Origin: JAVBPR01 sp031549485
GTDB taxonomy: Bacteria; Bacillota; Clostridia; Oscillospirales; Feifaniaceae
DNA length: 30,403 bases
NCBI GenBank assembly: GCA_031549485.1
Contig: JAVBPR010000028.1
Location: 1-30,403, forward strand
Direction: 5' to 3'
The position numbers and the translations under genes are program-made. Within the stretch, counting starts at the first letter, position 1, and every line of letters begins with the position of its first letter. Of this stretch, positions 6,224 to 14,147 are shown one piece after another. Below the pieces are notes generated by a model, which did no database searches, was not told where the DNA came from, and saw nothing but the letters and a program-made list of their open reading frames with translations.

Positions 6224-6880
6224 TTATAAAATCTCGAAGCGGTTTTTCTGATAATTTATCAGCCCGTCTTTTTTCATGCGGCTTAGCTCGTGCGAAAGCG
6301 CCGTCCTGTCGATACATAAAAAATCTGCCATGCCCTCTCTGTCAAACGGAATTTTCGTTTTTTTGCTCTTTCCGGAACCATTGATTTCCAAAAATGCGAG
6401 AACCTTTTCCCGAATTGTTCGTTTGCTTAAAATCTCCAATTTGCTTTGCAGCATTATATTTTTCCGCGCCAGAGTTTCAAGCAGGTTTTTTATCAGTTTC
6501 AAGTGATGGTCACATGCTTTTTCGCACGGTGAAAATATTTTAGAATACGAAATCAGCAGCACTTCCGAATCGGCGGAGCAGATTACGCTAATCGGGATTT
6601 CTTCGGTTCCAGCACAGCAAAAAGCCTCGCCGAAAAGTTCGCCCGCGGAAAGTGCGGCAATAATCGTTTTTCTGCCGTCGATATCCTCGCGAATCACCTG
6701 TGCTTTGCCCGAAAGAACTATTCCTACCTGCTCTATTTTCTCGCCTGCCCTAAAAACAAATTCGCCCGATTTATATTTTTTCGCCGCAGCATTAAGGCAA
6801 GAAACAGCCGTCAGCAAAGACTTTTCTTCTATTCCTTTAAAAAGAAGTGTGGTTTTTAAAACATTTAAATATTTTTCCAT
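6224..6880 (-). CDS. Crp/Fnr-family transcriptional regulator, possibly HcpR-like
   Basis: A 218-residue regulator of normal family length. Residues about 15-125 form the cyclic-nucleotide-binding-like beta barrel (VFRAGEKIEQVGIVLSGKAQVIRED, then SAGELFGEAFCCAG), and residues about 150-218 a winged HTH (FDREGMADFLCIDRTALSHELSRMKKDGLI). The barrel lacks the cAMP-contact arginine-serine pattern of E. coli Crp, as usual for regulators that sense something else. It is divergent from an iron-sulfur protein gene and the hybrid-cluster protein gene, the setting in which HcpR-type Fnr relatives respond to nitric oxide in anaerobes. Control of these genes is therefore likely, though shown only by context. 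There are several cysteines (FCCAG, FSPCEKACDHH) but no clear 4Fe-4S pattern. Confidence 0.85.
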   Translation of the reverse strand: MEKYLNVLKTTLLFKGIEEKSLLTAVSCLNAAAKKYKSGEFVFRAGEKIEQVGIVLSGKAQVIREDIDGRKTIIAALSAGELFGEAFCCAGTEEIPISVICSADSEVLLISYSKIFSPCEKACDHHLKLIKNLLETLARKNIMLQSKLEILSKRTIREKVLAFLEINGSGKSKKTKIPFDREGMADFLCIDRTALSHELSRMKKDGLINYQKNRFEIL

Positions 6881-6971
6881 AATTTTTCCCTTTTCGTGTT
6901 ATTTACCACCAAATTTATGCTTTGATTATAGTATATTGAGTATAGTAATTCAAGCGAAAAAGGAGAAAAAA
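6881..6971. promoter_or_regulatory. Divergent promoter region with repeated TATAGTA motifs
   Basis: The 91 bp between the Crp/Fnr gene and the iron-sulfur gene is A/T-rich. TATAGTA occurs at 6927-6933 and again at 6941-6947 in direct orientation, and TTGA (6922-6925, 6936-6939) and TCAA (6950-6953) half-sites resembling Fnr half-sites surround them, though not at the canonical Fnr spacing. Either TATAGT can serve as a -10 box. AGGAG at 6961-6965 is the ribosome binding site for the gene at 6972. Confidence 0.45.
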
Positions 6972-7682
6972 ATGATAAGACAAATTATAAAAATTGATAA
7001 AGAACTTTGCAACGGATGCGGACTTTGCGTTTCCGCGTGCCATGAGGGCGCTATAGGTATGGTCGACGGAAAAGCCGAGCTTTTGCGCGATGATTACTGC
7101 GACGGACTTGGAAATTGTTTGCCTGTTTGCCCGACCGGAGCAATCACATTTGAGCAGCGCGAAGCTTCCCCATTCGACGAAAAAGCTGTTGCGGAAAATA
7201 TGGAAAAGGTTCAGCCGGAAAAACTTCCCTGCGGTTGCCCCGGAACCCAGTCGCGCAGCTTTAACCGCGGTGCGGAAGCAAAGCCCGCGCCGGTGTCCAC
7301 AAACTCGGCGCCCGCGGAATCCCAGCTTCGTCAATGGCCGGTTCAAATAAAACTTGTTCCGGTAAATGCCCCTTATTTTGATAATGCCAACCTGCTTGTT
7401 GCGGCAGACTGCGCGGCGTATGCCTACGCGAATTTCCACAATGAATTTATCCGCAACAAAATCACTGTTATCGGCTGCCCCAAACTTGACGAAGGCGATT
7501 ACAGCGAAAAACTTACCGCAATTATTAAAGAAAACAATATTAAATCGGTTACCGTTGTCCGCATGGAAGTTCCCTGTTGCGGCGGAATCGAACACGCCGT
7601 CAAGACCGCGCTGCAAAACAGCGGCAAGATGATTCCGTGGCAGGTCGTCACCATCTCGACCGACGGCCAAATTTTGGATTAA
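6972..7682 (+). CDS. Ferredoxin-type iron-sulfur protein associated with Hcp
   Basis: A 236-residue cytoplasmic protein starting at ATG 6972, chosen over a longer upstream frame because AGGAG lies just before it and the ferredoxin domain begins at once. Cysteines 13, 16, 19 and 23 form a full C-x2-C-x2-C-x3-C set. The second set is C43, C49 and C53 with Leu46 where a cysteine is expected, so one cluster has only three ligands in the classic count. The rest (about 75-236) carries more cysteines: a CGCPG motif, a G-C-P-K-L-D-E-G segment and VPCCGG. This C-terminal part resembles a family of clostridial 4Fe-4S proteins found beside hcp. A role in electron delivery to, or maturation of, the hybrid-cluster protein is inferred from the 84-nt spacing to that gene and the shared divergent regulator. 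Confidence 0.82.
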   Translation: MIRQIIKIDKELCNGCGLCVSACHEGAIGMVDGKAELLRDDYCDGLGNCLPVCPTGAITFEQREASPFDEKAVAENMEKVQPEKLPCGCPGTQSRSFNRGAEAKPAPVSTNSAPAESQLRQWPVQIKLVPVNAPYFDNANLLVAADCAAYAYANFHNEFIRNKITVIGCPKLDEGDYSEKLTAIIKENNIKSVTVVRMEVPCCGGIEHAVKTALQNSGKMIPWQVVTISTDGQILD

Positions 7683-7692
7683 TAAAAATTGT

Positions 7693-7720
7693 CCGGTTGG
7701 CATTTTAGAATGGCAACCGG
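7693..7720 (+). promoter_or_regulatory. Hairpin between the iron-sulfur and Hcp genes
   Basis: CCGGTTG (7693-7699) pairs with CAACCGG (7714-7720), with two more pairs beyond one mismatch. No T-run follows, so it is more likely an mRNA stability or processing element than a terminator. Confidence 0.45.
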
Positions 7721-7766
7721 GCATTCTATACATAATAACGCCAAATAAAATAAAAGGAAAATTTCT

Positions 7767-9932
7767 ATGAAACATGTTTGCATTATTTGCGGCTATGTCT
7801 ATGACGACGCGCTACCATTTGCACAGCTTCCCGATGACTATGAATGCCCTATCTGTGGGGTTGGGAAAAGTAAATTCGAAGAGCTAAATCACAATCACAA
7901 GGAAGCTTTTTTGAAGATAAATTACGGCTTGTATGTGGTTTCGTCTAAAGACGGCGACAAGGACAATGGCTGTGTTATCGATGCTCTTATGCAGCTTACC
8001 GACAACCCGCCGGTCGTTGCTTTTTCAATTAACAAAACCAACCTGACTCACGATGTTCTGAAAAATTCTAAAGAATTCAATATTTCTATTCTTACCGAAG
8101 ACGCGCCAAACGAGCTATTCCGAATATTCAGCGCGCGCTCAGGCAAGGATATTAACAAATTTGAAGAATTTACCGATACGAAACGAAGCGCCAACAGCAT
8201 TTACTATCTTACAAAATACGCAAATACTCGCTTATCAGGGAAAATCATCGATGCTATCGATGCCGGCAGTCACACGCTGTTTCGCGGCGAAATCACCGAA
8301 TCCGAAATTTTTAATAATAAAGACACGCTGACTTACAGCGATTACCGAAAGGAGATGAAATACAAACAAATGTTTTGCTACCAATGTCAACAAACCGCAA
8401 AAGGAACCGGCTGCACCATGGTCGGTGTCTGCGGCAAAAAACCGGATACCGCCCACGAACAGGATGTTCTCACCTGTGAGATGATCGGGCTTGCAACAAT
8501 TATGCGGGAAAAAACCGAGTACTGCGCACCGGCTATCGACCTGCTCGTAGACGGTCTTTTCACGACCATTACTAACGTCAATTTTGACACCGCAAATATC
8601 AAAGCGCTTGCAGAAAAAATTGCCGAAAAGCGCGAAAAACTCGGCGGAGGGGAAGCTATCTCCAGCGAAGAATTATTCCACGGCGACACCGACCTTGTTT
8701 CGCTCCGCTCCACACTTTTGTTCGGGCTTCGCGGAATGGCCGCTTACGCGCACCACGCCCGCGTTCTCGGAGAGCGCAACCCCGAAGTGGATAACTGGTT
8801 TGTAAAAGGAATGGCGGCAATCGGCGAAGAGCATACGGTAGACGAGTGGCTCGCGCTTCTTATGGAATTCGGCCAAATCAACTTAAAATGCATGGAGCTG
8901 CTTGACCACGCGAACACCTCCGCTTACGGAAATCCGGTTCCGACCAAGGTACCGCTAATGATCGAGCCCGGTCCGTTTATCGTCGTTACCGGACACGATT
9001 TATATGATTTGCAGATGCTTCTTGAGCAAACAGACGGAAAGGGCGTCAACGTTTATACCCACGGCGAAATGTTGCCGGCGCACGGCTATCCGGAACTGAA
9101 GAAACATCCGCAGCTTAAAGGAAATTTCGGAACGGCATGGCAGAATCAGCAGAAGGATTTTGATAATCTTCCCGCTCCGGTTCTGTTCACAACCAACTGC
9201 CTCATGATACCGCGCGAAAGTTACAGCGACAGGATTTACACAACTTCGGTTGTCGCTTTCCCCGAGCTTACGCATATTGCGGCGGATGAAAACGGCCACA
9301 AGGATTTCACCGCAATTATCGAGCATGCCATAAAGCTCGGCGGATATCCGGAAGCGCAAAAGCGCACAGGACAGAACGGCGGCACAACCGTCACCACAGG
9401 ATTTGGCAGGCAGACCGTTCTCGATAACGCACCTGCGATTATCGACGCAGTAAAAGGCGGAGCAATCAAGCACTTCTTCCTTGTCGGCGGATGCGACGGC
9501 GCGAAACCCGAGCGCAGCTATTACACAGAATTTGTAAAGCAAACTCCGTCCGACACCGTTATTTTAACTCTCGCCTGCGGCAAATTCAGAATCAACGATC
9601 TCGACATCGGCTCTATTGGCCCATTCCCGCGCATTTTGGATATGGGGCAGTGTAACGACGCATACGGCGCTATTCAGGTTGCGGTCGCCCTGGCGGGCGC
9701 ATTCGATTGCGGCGTAAACGATTTGCCGCTTACCCTTGTTCTCTCTTGGTACGAGCAAAAGGCGGTTTGCATTCTTCTTACCCTTTTGTCGCTCGGAATC
9801 AAGAATATTTACATCGGACCGAGCGTTCCCGCGTTTTTCTCCGAGGCGGTGCTTAATGTTATCGTCGATAAATTCGGACTTACACCTATTGGCACTCCCG
9901 AAGCGGATTTGGCAAAAATCCTCGGCAAATAA
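7767..9932 (+). CDS. hcp: Rubredoxin / flavin reductase / hybrid-cluster protein fusion
   Basis: A 721-residue three-domain protein. Residues 1-40 are a short rubredoxin-like domain (C5, C8, C27, C30 as two C-x2-C knuckles 18 residues apart). Residues about 45-195 are a flavin reductase-like FMN domain (INYGLYVVSSKDGDKDNGC, NPPVVAFSINKTNLTHDV). From 202 on is a complete hybrid-cluster protein. Its cubane ligands are C204, C207, C216 and C222, the C-x2-C-x8-C-x5-C pattern of strict anaerobes. Aligned with the Desulfovibrio enzyme, all eight hybrid-cluster ligands are present: H410, E434, C478, C576 (persulfide), C604, C629, E663 and K665. Hcp reduces hydroxylamine and nitric oxide; the fused domains look like a built-in electron relay. 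It starts at ATG 7767 behind AAAAGGAAA. An AAAGGAG at 8348-8354 lies just ahead of the Hcp part. Confidence 0.92.
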   Translation: MKHVCIICGYVYDDALPFAQLPDDYECPICGVGKSKFEELNHNHKEAFLKINYGLYVVSSKDGDKDNGCVIDALMQLTDNPPVVAFSINKTNLTHDVLKNSKEFNISILTEDAPNELFRIFSARSGKDINKFEEFTDTKRSANSIYYLTKYANTRLSGKIIDAIDAGSHTLFRGEITESEIFNNKDTLTYSDYRKEMKYKQMFCYQCQQTAKGTGCTMVGVCGKKPDTAHEQDVLTCEMIGLATIMREKTEYCAPAIDLLVDGLFTTITNVNFDTANIKALAEKIAEKREKLGGGEAISSEELFHGDTDLVSLRSTLLFGLRGMAAYAHHARVLGERNPEVDNWFVKGMAAIGEEHTVDEWLALLMEFGQINLKCMELLDHANTSAYGNPVPTKVPLMIEPGPFIVVTGHDLYDLQMLLEQTDGKGVNVYTHGEMLPAHGYPELKKHPQLKGNFGTAWQNQQKDFDNLPAPVLFTTNCLMIPRESYSDRIYTTSVVAFPELTHIAADENGHKDFTAIIEHAIKLGGYPEAQKRTGQNGGTTVTTGFGRQTVLDNAPAIIDAVKGGAIKHFFLVGGCDGAKPERSYYTEFVKQTPSDTVILTLACGKFRINDLDIGSIGPFPRILDMGQCNDAYGAIQVAVALAGAFDCGVNDLPLTLVLSWYEQKAVCILLTLLSLGIKNIYIGPSVPAFFSEAVLNVIVDKFGLTPIGTPEADLAKILGK

Positions 9933-9949
9933 TAAAATAAATATATAAG

Positions 9950-9985
9950 TCCCTGCGGAACTTTAGTCCGCAGGGATTTGTTTTT
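9950..9985 (+). terminator. Terminator of the hcp unit
   Basis: A perfect 10-bp stem TCCCTGCGGA/TCCGCAGGGA with a 7-nt loop is followed by TTTGTTTTT, 17 nt after the stop codon. Confidence 0.87.
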
Positions 9986-10018
9986 GCCACAGCCGTCGTT
10001 ATAACAGCTGTGGCAAAA
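9982..10018. other. Second hairpin in the hcp-permease gap
   Basis: A perfect 12-bp stem TTTTGCCACAGC/GCTGTGGCAAAA encloses a 13-nt loop. It overlaps the T-run of the preceding terminator and has no T-run of its own; it may be a backup hairpin or a small repeat. Confidence 0.5.
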
Positions 10019-10113
10019 GCCTATATATTATGCTCCCTTTGTTTCCACAACTTGTCAAATTCCCCGTTTTATGCGATAATAATTGCAATATTATTAGTAA
10101 GGAATGAATAACT

Positions 10114-11727
10114 ATGAGCCAAGGTATTTCACTTTTACTCACAGTGCTGCCGATTGTCGCAATACTTGTGCTTCTGCTTGTTTTCAAAAAACCGGCGGAT
10201 ATCACAGGGCTTATCGGCTGGGCAATCGTCGCGGTCATCGCGGTGGTTTTTTTCAAAACCGGCGTTTTCACCGTTTTGCGCGCTTCGGTCGGCGGGCTTG
10301 TCTCCTCTTTCCCGGTTTCGCTTATCGTTGCGGCTTCGCTTTTGCAGATTACAATCATGCAAAAAACCGGCGCGCTCCGAAGAATTGTCATTTTCATTAA
10401 AACGATTTCGACCGCTAACCGCGCCGTTTCAATTATGATGGTTAATATCGGATTTGGAATCCTAATGGTTTCGGTCGGCGCCACCCCGGTTTCGATTTTG
10501 CCGCCGATTCTCCTTGCCGTCGGGTATTCTACATATACCGCAATCGCCCTGCCCGCAATCGGCTATGACGCGCTTTGCACCTATGCGCTTCTCGGCGCGC
10601 CTATCGTTGTTTTTGTCGATGTGGCGAACGCATTTTTCAAGGCGAACAATATCGACAGCGTTATGACTCTTTCAAAAGCGGGCGGAATATTTTTCTTATT
10701 CCTGCCGCTTGTCACAACCCTAATCGGATTTGCCATGCTTTGGATTGTCGGCAAATGGAAAGAAGTTAAAAAAGGATTTTTCCCTGTTATCATCACCGGC
10801 GCGGTTATTTCGGTCACCGCATATTTTACAAACAAAATCGACAACTTGGTTCCGCTTACCGGCGTTATCTGCGGAATTGCGGTTATTATTGCGATGGCGC
10901 TCTTCCTTAAATTAAAAGGCGAAAAAATTATCGACCGCAGCAAACTCACCGAAGAGGAACTAGCTTTTGAAAAGGAAATGCCGCTTTGGCGCGCCCTTAT
11001 GCCCTGGATTTTGCTTGCGGTAATTATTATCGGGCTCAATCTTCCGAAACCGCTCTTTAACTGGCTTTACAACACTATGGTACTTCCTATTAAAGGGCTT
11101 ATGCCGGACGGCTCTGCTATTAAAACACGTGCTCTTTGGAATGCTTACACCTGGATTTTTGTCAGCACCTTCCTTTCGCTCCCCTTCCTCAAAATGAAAA
11201 AAGGAATGTTTGCAGACAGTCTTAAAACGTGGGGCAAACGCTCTTTCCGTCCCGTCTTTGCCGCCGCGATTTTCTTCGCCATCGGCACAGTTATGCAAAT
11301 CGCGGGATACGATACCGTTACAAAAACTTTTGCGATGCCGAGCATGATTCAAACGCTCGCAAACGCTTCCGCCTCGGCTTTCCAGGGAATTTACGGATTT
11401 ATCGCCTCGTTTATCGGCCTTATCGGCGGATTTATCACAGGCAGCGAAGCATCGACAATCGGCATGTTCGGCGGATACGTTCTTTCAACCGCGAATAAAC
11501 TCGGGCTTACGGTAAACGCTATGATACTGACCGCTGCCGCTCTCGCTTTCGGCGGAGGGCTTGCAAGCGTTATTTCCCCCGCAAAGCTGCAAAACGCCGC
11601 CGCTTCCATCGATAAACTCGGCGAGGAAAACAAGGTCATGAAAACTGCTTTTGTTTTTGCGATTATTCTTACAACCGCAACCGCGTTGTTCGCAATCGGC
11701 GTTTTGTTATTCGGTATTGTGAAATAA
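10114..11727 (+). CDS. LctP-family (lactate/glycolate) permease
   Basis: A 537-residue polytopic membrane protein with about twelve to fourteen hydrophobic segments, the usual length for the L-lactate permease family (PF02652). Family features include the opening pair of helices, SVGATPVSILPPILLAVGYS, and near the C-terminus IGLIGGFITGSEASTIGMFGGYV, corresponding to the G-G-F-x-T-G-S loop of LctP. LctP proteins carry lactate or glycolate with protons; the exact substrate here, and proton versus sodium coupling, cannot be told. It starts at ATG 10114 behind AAGGAATG and ends at its own terminator, so it is a single-gene unit. No lactate dehydrogenase or regulator adjoins it. Confidence 0.75.
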   Translation: MSQGISLLLTVLPIVAILVLLLVFKKPADITGLIGWAIVAVIAVVFFKTGVFTVLRASVGGLVSSFPVSLIVAASLLQITIMQKTGALRRIVIFIKTISTANRAVSIMMVNIGFGILMVSVGATPVSILPPILLAVGYSTYTAIALPAIGYDALCTYALLGAPIVVFVDVANAFFKANNIDSVMTLSKAGGIFFLFLPLVTTLIGFAMLWIVGKWKEVKKGFFPVIITGAVISVTAYFTNKIDNLVPLTGVICGIAVIIAMALFLKLKGEKIIDRSKLTEEELAFEKEMPLWRALMPWILLAVIIIGLNLPKPLFNWLYNTMVLPIKGLMPDGSAIKTRALWNAYTWIFVSTFLSLPFLKMKKGMFADSLKTWGKRSFRPVFAAAIFFAIGTVMQIAGYDTVTKTFAMPSMIQTLANASASAFQGIYGFIASFIGLIGGFITGSEASTIGMFGGYVLSTANKLGLTVNAMILTAAALAFGGGLASVISPAKLQNAAASIDKLGEENKVMKTAFVFAIILTTATALFAIGVLLFGIVK

Positions 11728-11749
11728 AAAGTGTAAAATAAGTTATATA

Positions 11750-11781
11750 AAAAGCTCCTCGCTTTGGCGGGGAGCTTTTTT
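11750..11781 (+). terminator. Intrinsic terminator
   Basis: A 13-bp stem AAAAGCTCCTCGC/GCGGGGAGCTTTT with one T-G pair and a short loop continues into a T-run after the permease gene. Confidence 0.85.
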
Positions 11782-11848
11782 ATGTAATAATGCTTTATCG
11801 AAAATACTATATTTATTTTAGTAAATTAAATAATTGTCGAGGAGAGTT

Positions 11849-12538
11849 ATGAGAAATTACGGCGCGAAAAATTTTGTTGCAATTTTTATCGTCCTGGCGG
11901 TTTGCGTCACAACCGCGCTCGCGACGACAAACACAAAGGCTATCGAAACGGCAGTTTCCGCAAAAGGAGTAACGGTCAATTACCAAATAGTTGATTTCCC
12001 GCAAAGCCAAAAACCTCTTGAATCGGGCGGCACTTTATATGTTCCTTTGGTATATTTTGCAGAGGCGCTCGGATATGAAACCGAAAATTATCTTGATAAC
12101 TACATAAATATCGGCGGCGGCGATGTTATAAGATATAAAGCGCAAAGCGATTTGCTAAAAGAAGCGACAGACTATTTGGGCGTCGACTCGCCCGAAAAAG
12201 CCGCCTTTGTTTGGGCAGAGGGTGTCAGGAAACGCAGCGGCGCAATGCAGTATAGCGTGATGACAAAAAATCTTAAAGAAGCCTATGAAAAAGATCTTGC
12301 CGGGCAGTTTGTCACCGGCATGTCGAGCCCGTGGATTGAGCATTTTGAAATTAACGAAACCGGAAAATCCGGCGATAACGCGCAGGCGTTTGAAGTAAAC
12401 TTCAGCACTATAACATCGGCGGGCCCGTCAGAACCTTTTGCTGTAAAACTCGAAATTATAAAAGACGGCGATTTTTGGCGGATATCAAAGGTTCTAGGCG
12501 ATGAAATATCCTTAGCATACACCGGGTTTAAAAAATAA
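11849..12538 (+). CDS. Secreted protein with partial stalk (copper amine oxidase N-like) domain
   Basis: A 229-residue exported protein. I chose ATG 11849 over an in-frame start 15 nt upstream because GAGGAGAG precedes it directly. Residues about 1-30 are a signal peptide (basic RNYGAKNF, hydrophobic VAIFIVLAVCVTTALA). Residues about 35-85 look like one stalk-domain unit of the copper amine oxidase N-terminal type (GTLYVPLVYFAEALGYE), a surface module often on Firmicute wall proteins. Residues about 105-229 (SPEKAAFVWAEGVRKRSGAMQYSVMT, ending in FWRISKVL) resemble an NTF2-like or DUF4878-like cone fold known from other secreted Firmicute proteins of unknown role. No catalytic residues can be named. 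It is a single-gene unit. Confidence 0.65.
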   Translation: MRNYGAKNFVAIFIVLAVCVTTALATTNTKAIETAVSAKGVTVNYQIVDFPQSQKPLESGGTLYVPLVYFAEALGYETENYLDNYINIGGGDVIRYKAQSDLLKEATDYLGVDSPEKAAFVWAEGVRKRSGAMQYSVMTKNLKEAYEKDLAGQFVTGMSSPWIEHFEINETGKSGDNAQAFEVNFSTITSAGPSEPFAVKLEIIKDGDFWRISKVLGDEISLAYTGFKK

Positions 12539-12570
12539 AGACCGGAAGAAAAATTTCTTCCGGTCTTATT
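12538..12570. terminator. Bidirectional terminator
   Basis: AAGACCGGAAGAA/TTCTTCCGGTCTT is a 13-bp perfect stem. It ends the secreted-protein gene on the plus strand and lies 24 nt past the stop codon of the purine permease on the minus strand. Confidence 0.82.
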
Positions 12571-12593
12571 TATCCCCGAAACGAGGTTATATT

Positions 12594-13994
12594 TTAGCCA
12601 AGCAGTCCTATTGAATTCAGCGCGAGAATGACAAAGTTAATGATAAACAATATCGAAGCGCCTGCGAGAATAGGATGGATTTCTTTGATTTTGCCTGTGC
12701 AAATTTTGATGAGGCAGTAGATAATAAATCCTGCCGCGATACCGTACGAAATGTTGTATGCAAACGCCATAATCGCAACGGTGAAGAATGCGGGAGCGGC
12801 GAATTCGAATTTGTCCCACTCAACATCTTTGAAAGAGCCTGCCATAAGGATTCCGACGATGATAAGGGCAGCTGAAGTTGCCTGTGCCGGAACAAGACCG
12901 AAAACATGTGAAAACGGCAAGCAAAGCGCGAACATGACAGCGACGACAACAGAAGTAAGTCCTGTGCGTCCGCCTGCGGCAATACCCGCGGCGCTCTCGA
13001 CGTATGTAGTTGTGTTCGAGGTTCCGAACAATGCGCCGACCGAAGTTGCGGTAGCGTCCGCAAAGAGAGCCTTGTCCATTTTCGATTTAAAGCCGGTGCC
13101 GTTCATAAGAGCCTGCTCGTCTTTATCATCGAAAATTCCGCTTACGCGGCCTGTGCCGATGAATGTTCCGATTGTGTCAAATGTATCGGAGAGGCAGAAA
13201 GCGAAAACGGAAATTATGACAAGCACGATTTTCGAGCCGCTTGTAAACATAGAACCGAGCCCGTCCGAGCCGAAGAAAGCAAACGCGGTGTTTTTAACAG
13301 CGCCGATGCCCTCGATATCAAACCATTTGAAGCCTTCCGGAAGAGTAACTATTCCCATAAGAGCGCCGATAAGAGTTGTTGCAAGGATGCCAATAAAGAG
13401 GCCGCCTTTAACTTTCAGCGAAACGAGAACGATCATTATTACGATAGCGATAACCGAAAGTATAACCGCCGGATTATTGAATGTCGCAAGCTGCGGAACA
13501 GCTGCCGCGCCGGGTGTAAGCCCTTCGGTGGTAGCCGCAAATTCGATAAGCCCTGCATTTTTAAGGCCGATGTAAGCTATAAACAAGCCGATGCCGCCGC
13601 CAATAGCATTCTGAAGCGAACGAGGAATGGATTTGATTATTGACTTTCTGACCTTTGTAACAGTGATAAGAACGTTGATAAGACCGCAGATGAAAACCAT
13701 CGCGAGCGCTTCTCTCCATGTAAAACCAAAGCCGAAGCAGATGGTGTAGGTGAAGAAAGCGTTTAGCCCCATGCCGGGTGCCTGTGCGTAAGGAACGTTA
13801 GCAAAAAGCCCCATTACAAGAGTGCCGACGATAGCGGCGAGAATGGTGGCAACGAAAACGCCTTTGCCGTCCATACCTGTAGCCGACAAAATCATAGGGT
13901 TAACTACGACGATGTAGACCATGGTAAAAAAGGTTGTTAAGCCGGCGACATTGTCGGTGCCCGGTTTGGTGCCGTTATTTTTCAAATCAAACAT
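12594..13994 (-). CDS. NCS2-family purine permease (AzgA/PbuG type)
   Basis: A 466-residue polytopic membrane protein. The start (GLTTFFTMVYIVVVNPMILSATG), the motif YAQAPGMGLNAFFTY and the stretch IPRSLQNAIGGGIGLFIAYIGLKNAG are those of the AzgA-like branch of the nucleobase:cation symporter 2 family, which takes up hypoxanthine, guanine or adenine. The DTFDTIGTFIGTG and SNTTTYVESAAGIAAGGRTGLTS segments are the two conserved substrate-binding blocks (TM8 and TM10 regions). Length is normal. It has GGAGG ahead of its ATG and a sigma-A-type promoter at 14036-14064. It is divergent from a phosphoribosyltransferase gene that could trap imported bases as nucleotides. I looked for a purine riboswitch in the leader and saw none. 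Confidence 0.9.
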   Translation of the reverse strand: MFDLKNNGTKPGTDNVAGLTTFFTMVYIVVVNPMILSATGMDGKGVFVATILAAIVGTLVMGLFANVPYAQAPGMGLNAFFTYTICFGFGFTWREALAMVFICGLINVLITVTKVRKSIIKSIPRSLQNAIGGGIGLFIAYIGLKNAGLIEFAATTEGLTPGAAAVPQLATFNNPAVILSVIAIVIMIVLVSLKVKGGLFIGILATTLIGALMGIVTLPEGFKWFDIEGIGAVKNTAFAFFGSDGLGSMFTSGSKIVLVIISVFAFCLSDTFDTIGTFIGTGRVSGIFDDKDEQALMNGTGFKSKMDKALFADATATSVGALFGTSNTTTYVESAAGIAAGGRTGLTSVVVAVMFALCLPFSHVFGLVPAQATSAALIIVGILMAGSFKDVEWDKFEFAAPAFFTVAIMAFAYNISYGIAAGFIIYCLIKICTGKIKEIHPILAGASILFIINFVILALNSIGLLG

Positions 13995-14035
13995 TTTTTA
14001 TCCTCCCAATTTTTTAGAGTGTTTAGCTCAATAAA

Positions 14036-14064
14036 ATTATAACAAAAGCAACATATTTCGACAA
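14036..14064 (-). promoter_or_regulatory. Promoter of the purine permease gene
   Basis: On the minus strand TTGTCG (14059-14064, 4 of 6) and a perfect TATAAT (14036-14041) are 17 nt apart. The leader is only about 35 nt, too short for an aptamer. The divergent phosphoribosyltransferase gene would use weaker A/T-rich boxes near 14089-14118. Confidence 0.6.
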
Positions 14065-14147
14065 CAAAAAATTCAAAATTAATTTACAAAAAATTTAAAA
14101 AGTATTAATATAGTATTCGGATAAGAAAACGAAAGGCGGATTTTTTT

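Noticed and set aside
6705..6971. Extended N-terminus of the iron-sulfur protein
   Set aside because: The extra 89 codons are antisense to the Crp/Fnr gene and cross its promoter; ATG 6972 has AGGAG and begins the ferredoxin domain.
10104..10484. Several overlapping frames at the start of the LctP gene
   Set aside because: They are shadows of a long, clearly coding membrane protein gene; none has a ribosome binding site or known motif.
13995..14147. Purine riboswitch between the permease and phosphoribosyltransferase genes
   Set aside because: The leaders are short and A/T-rich and lack the conserved aptamer loops and stems.
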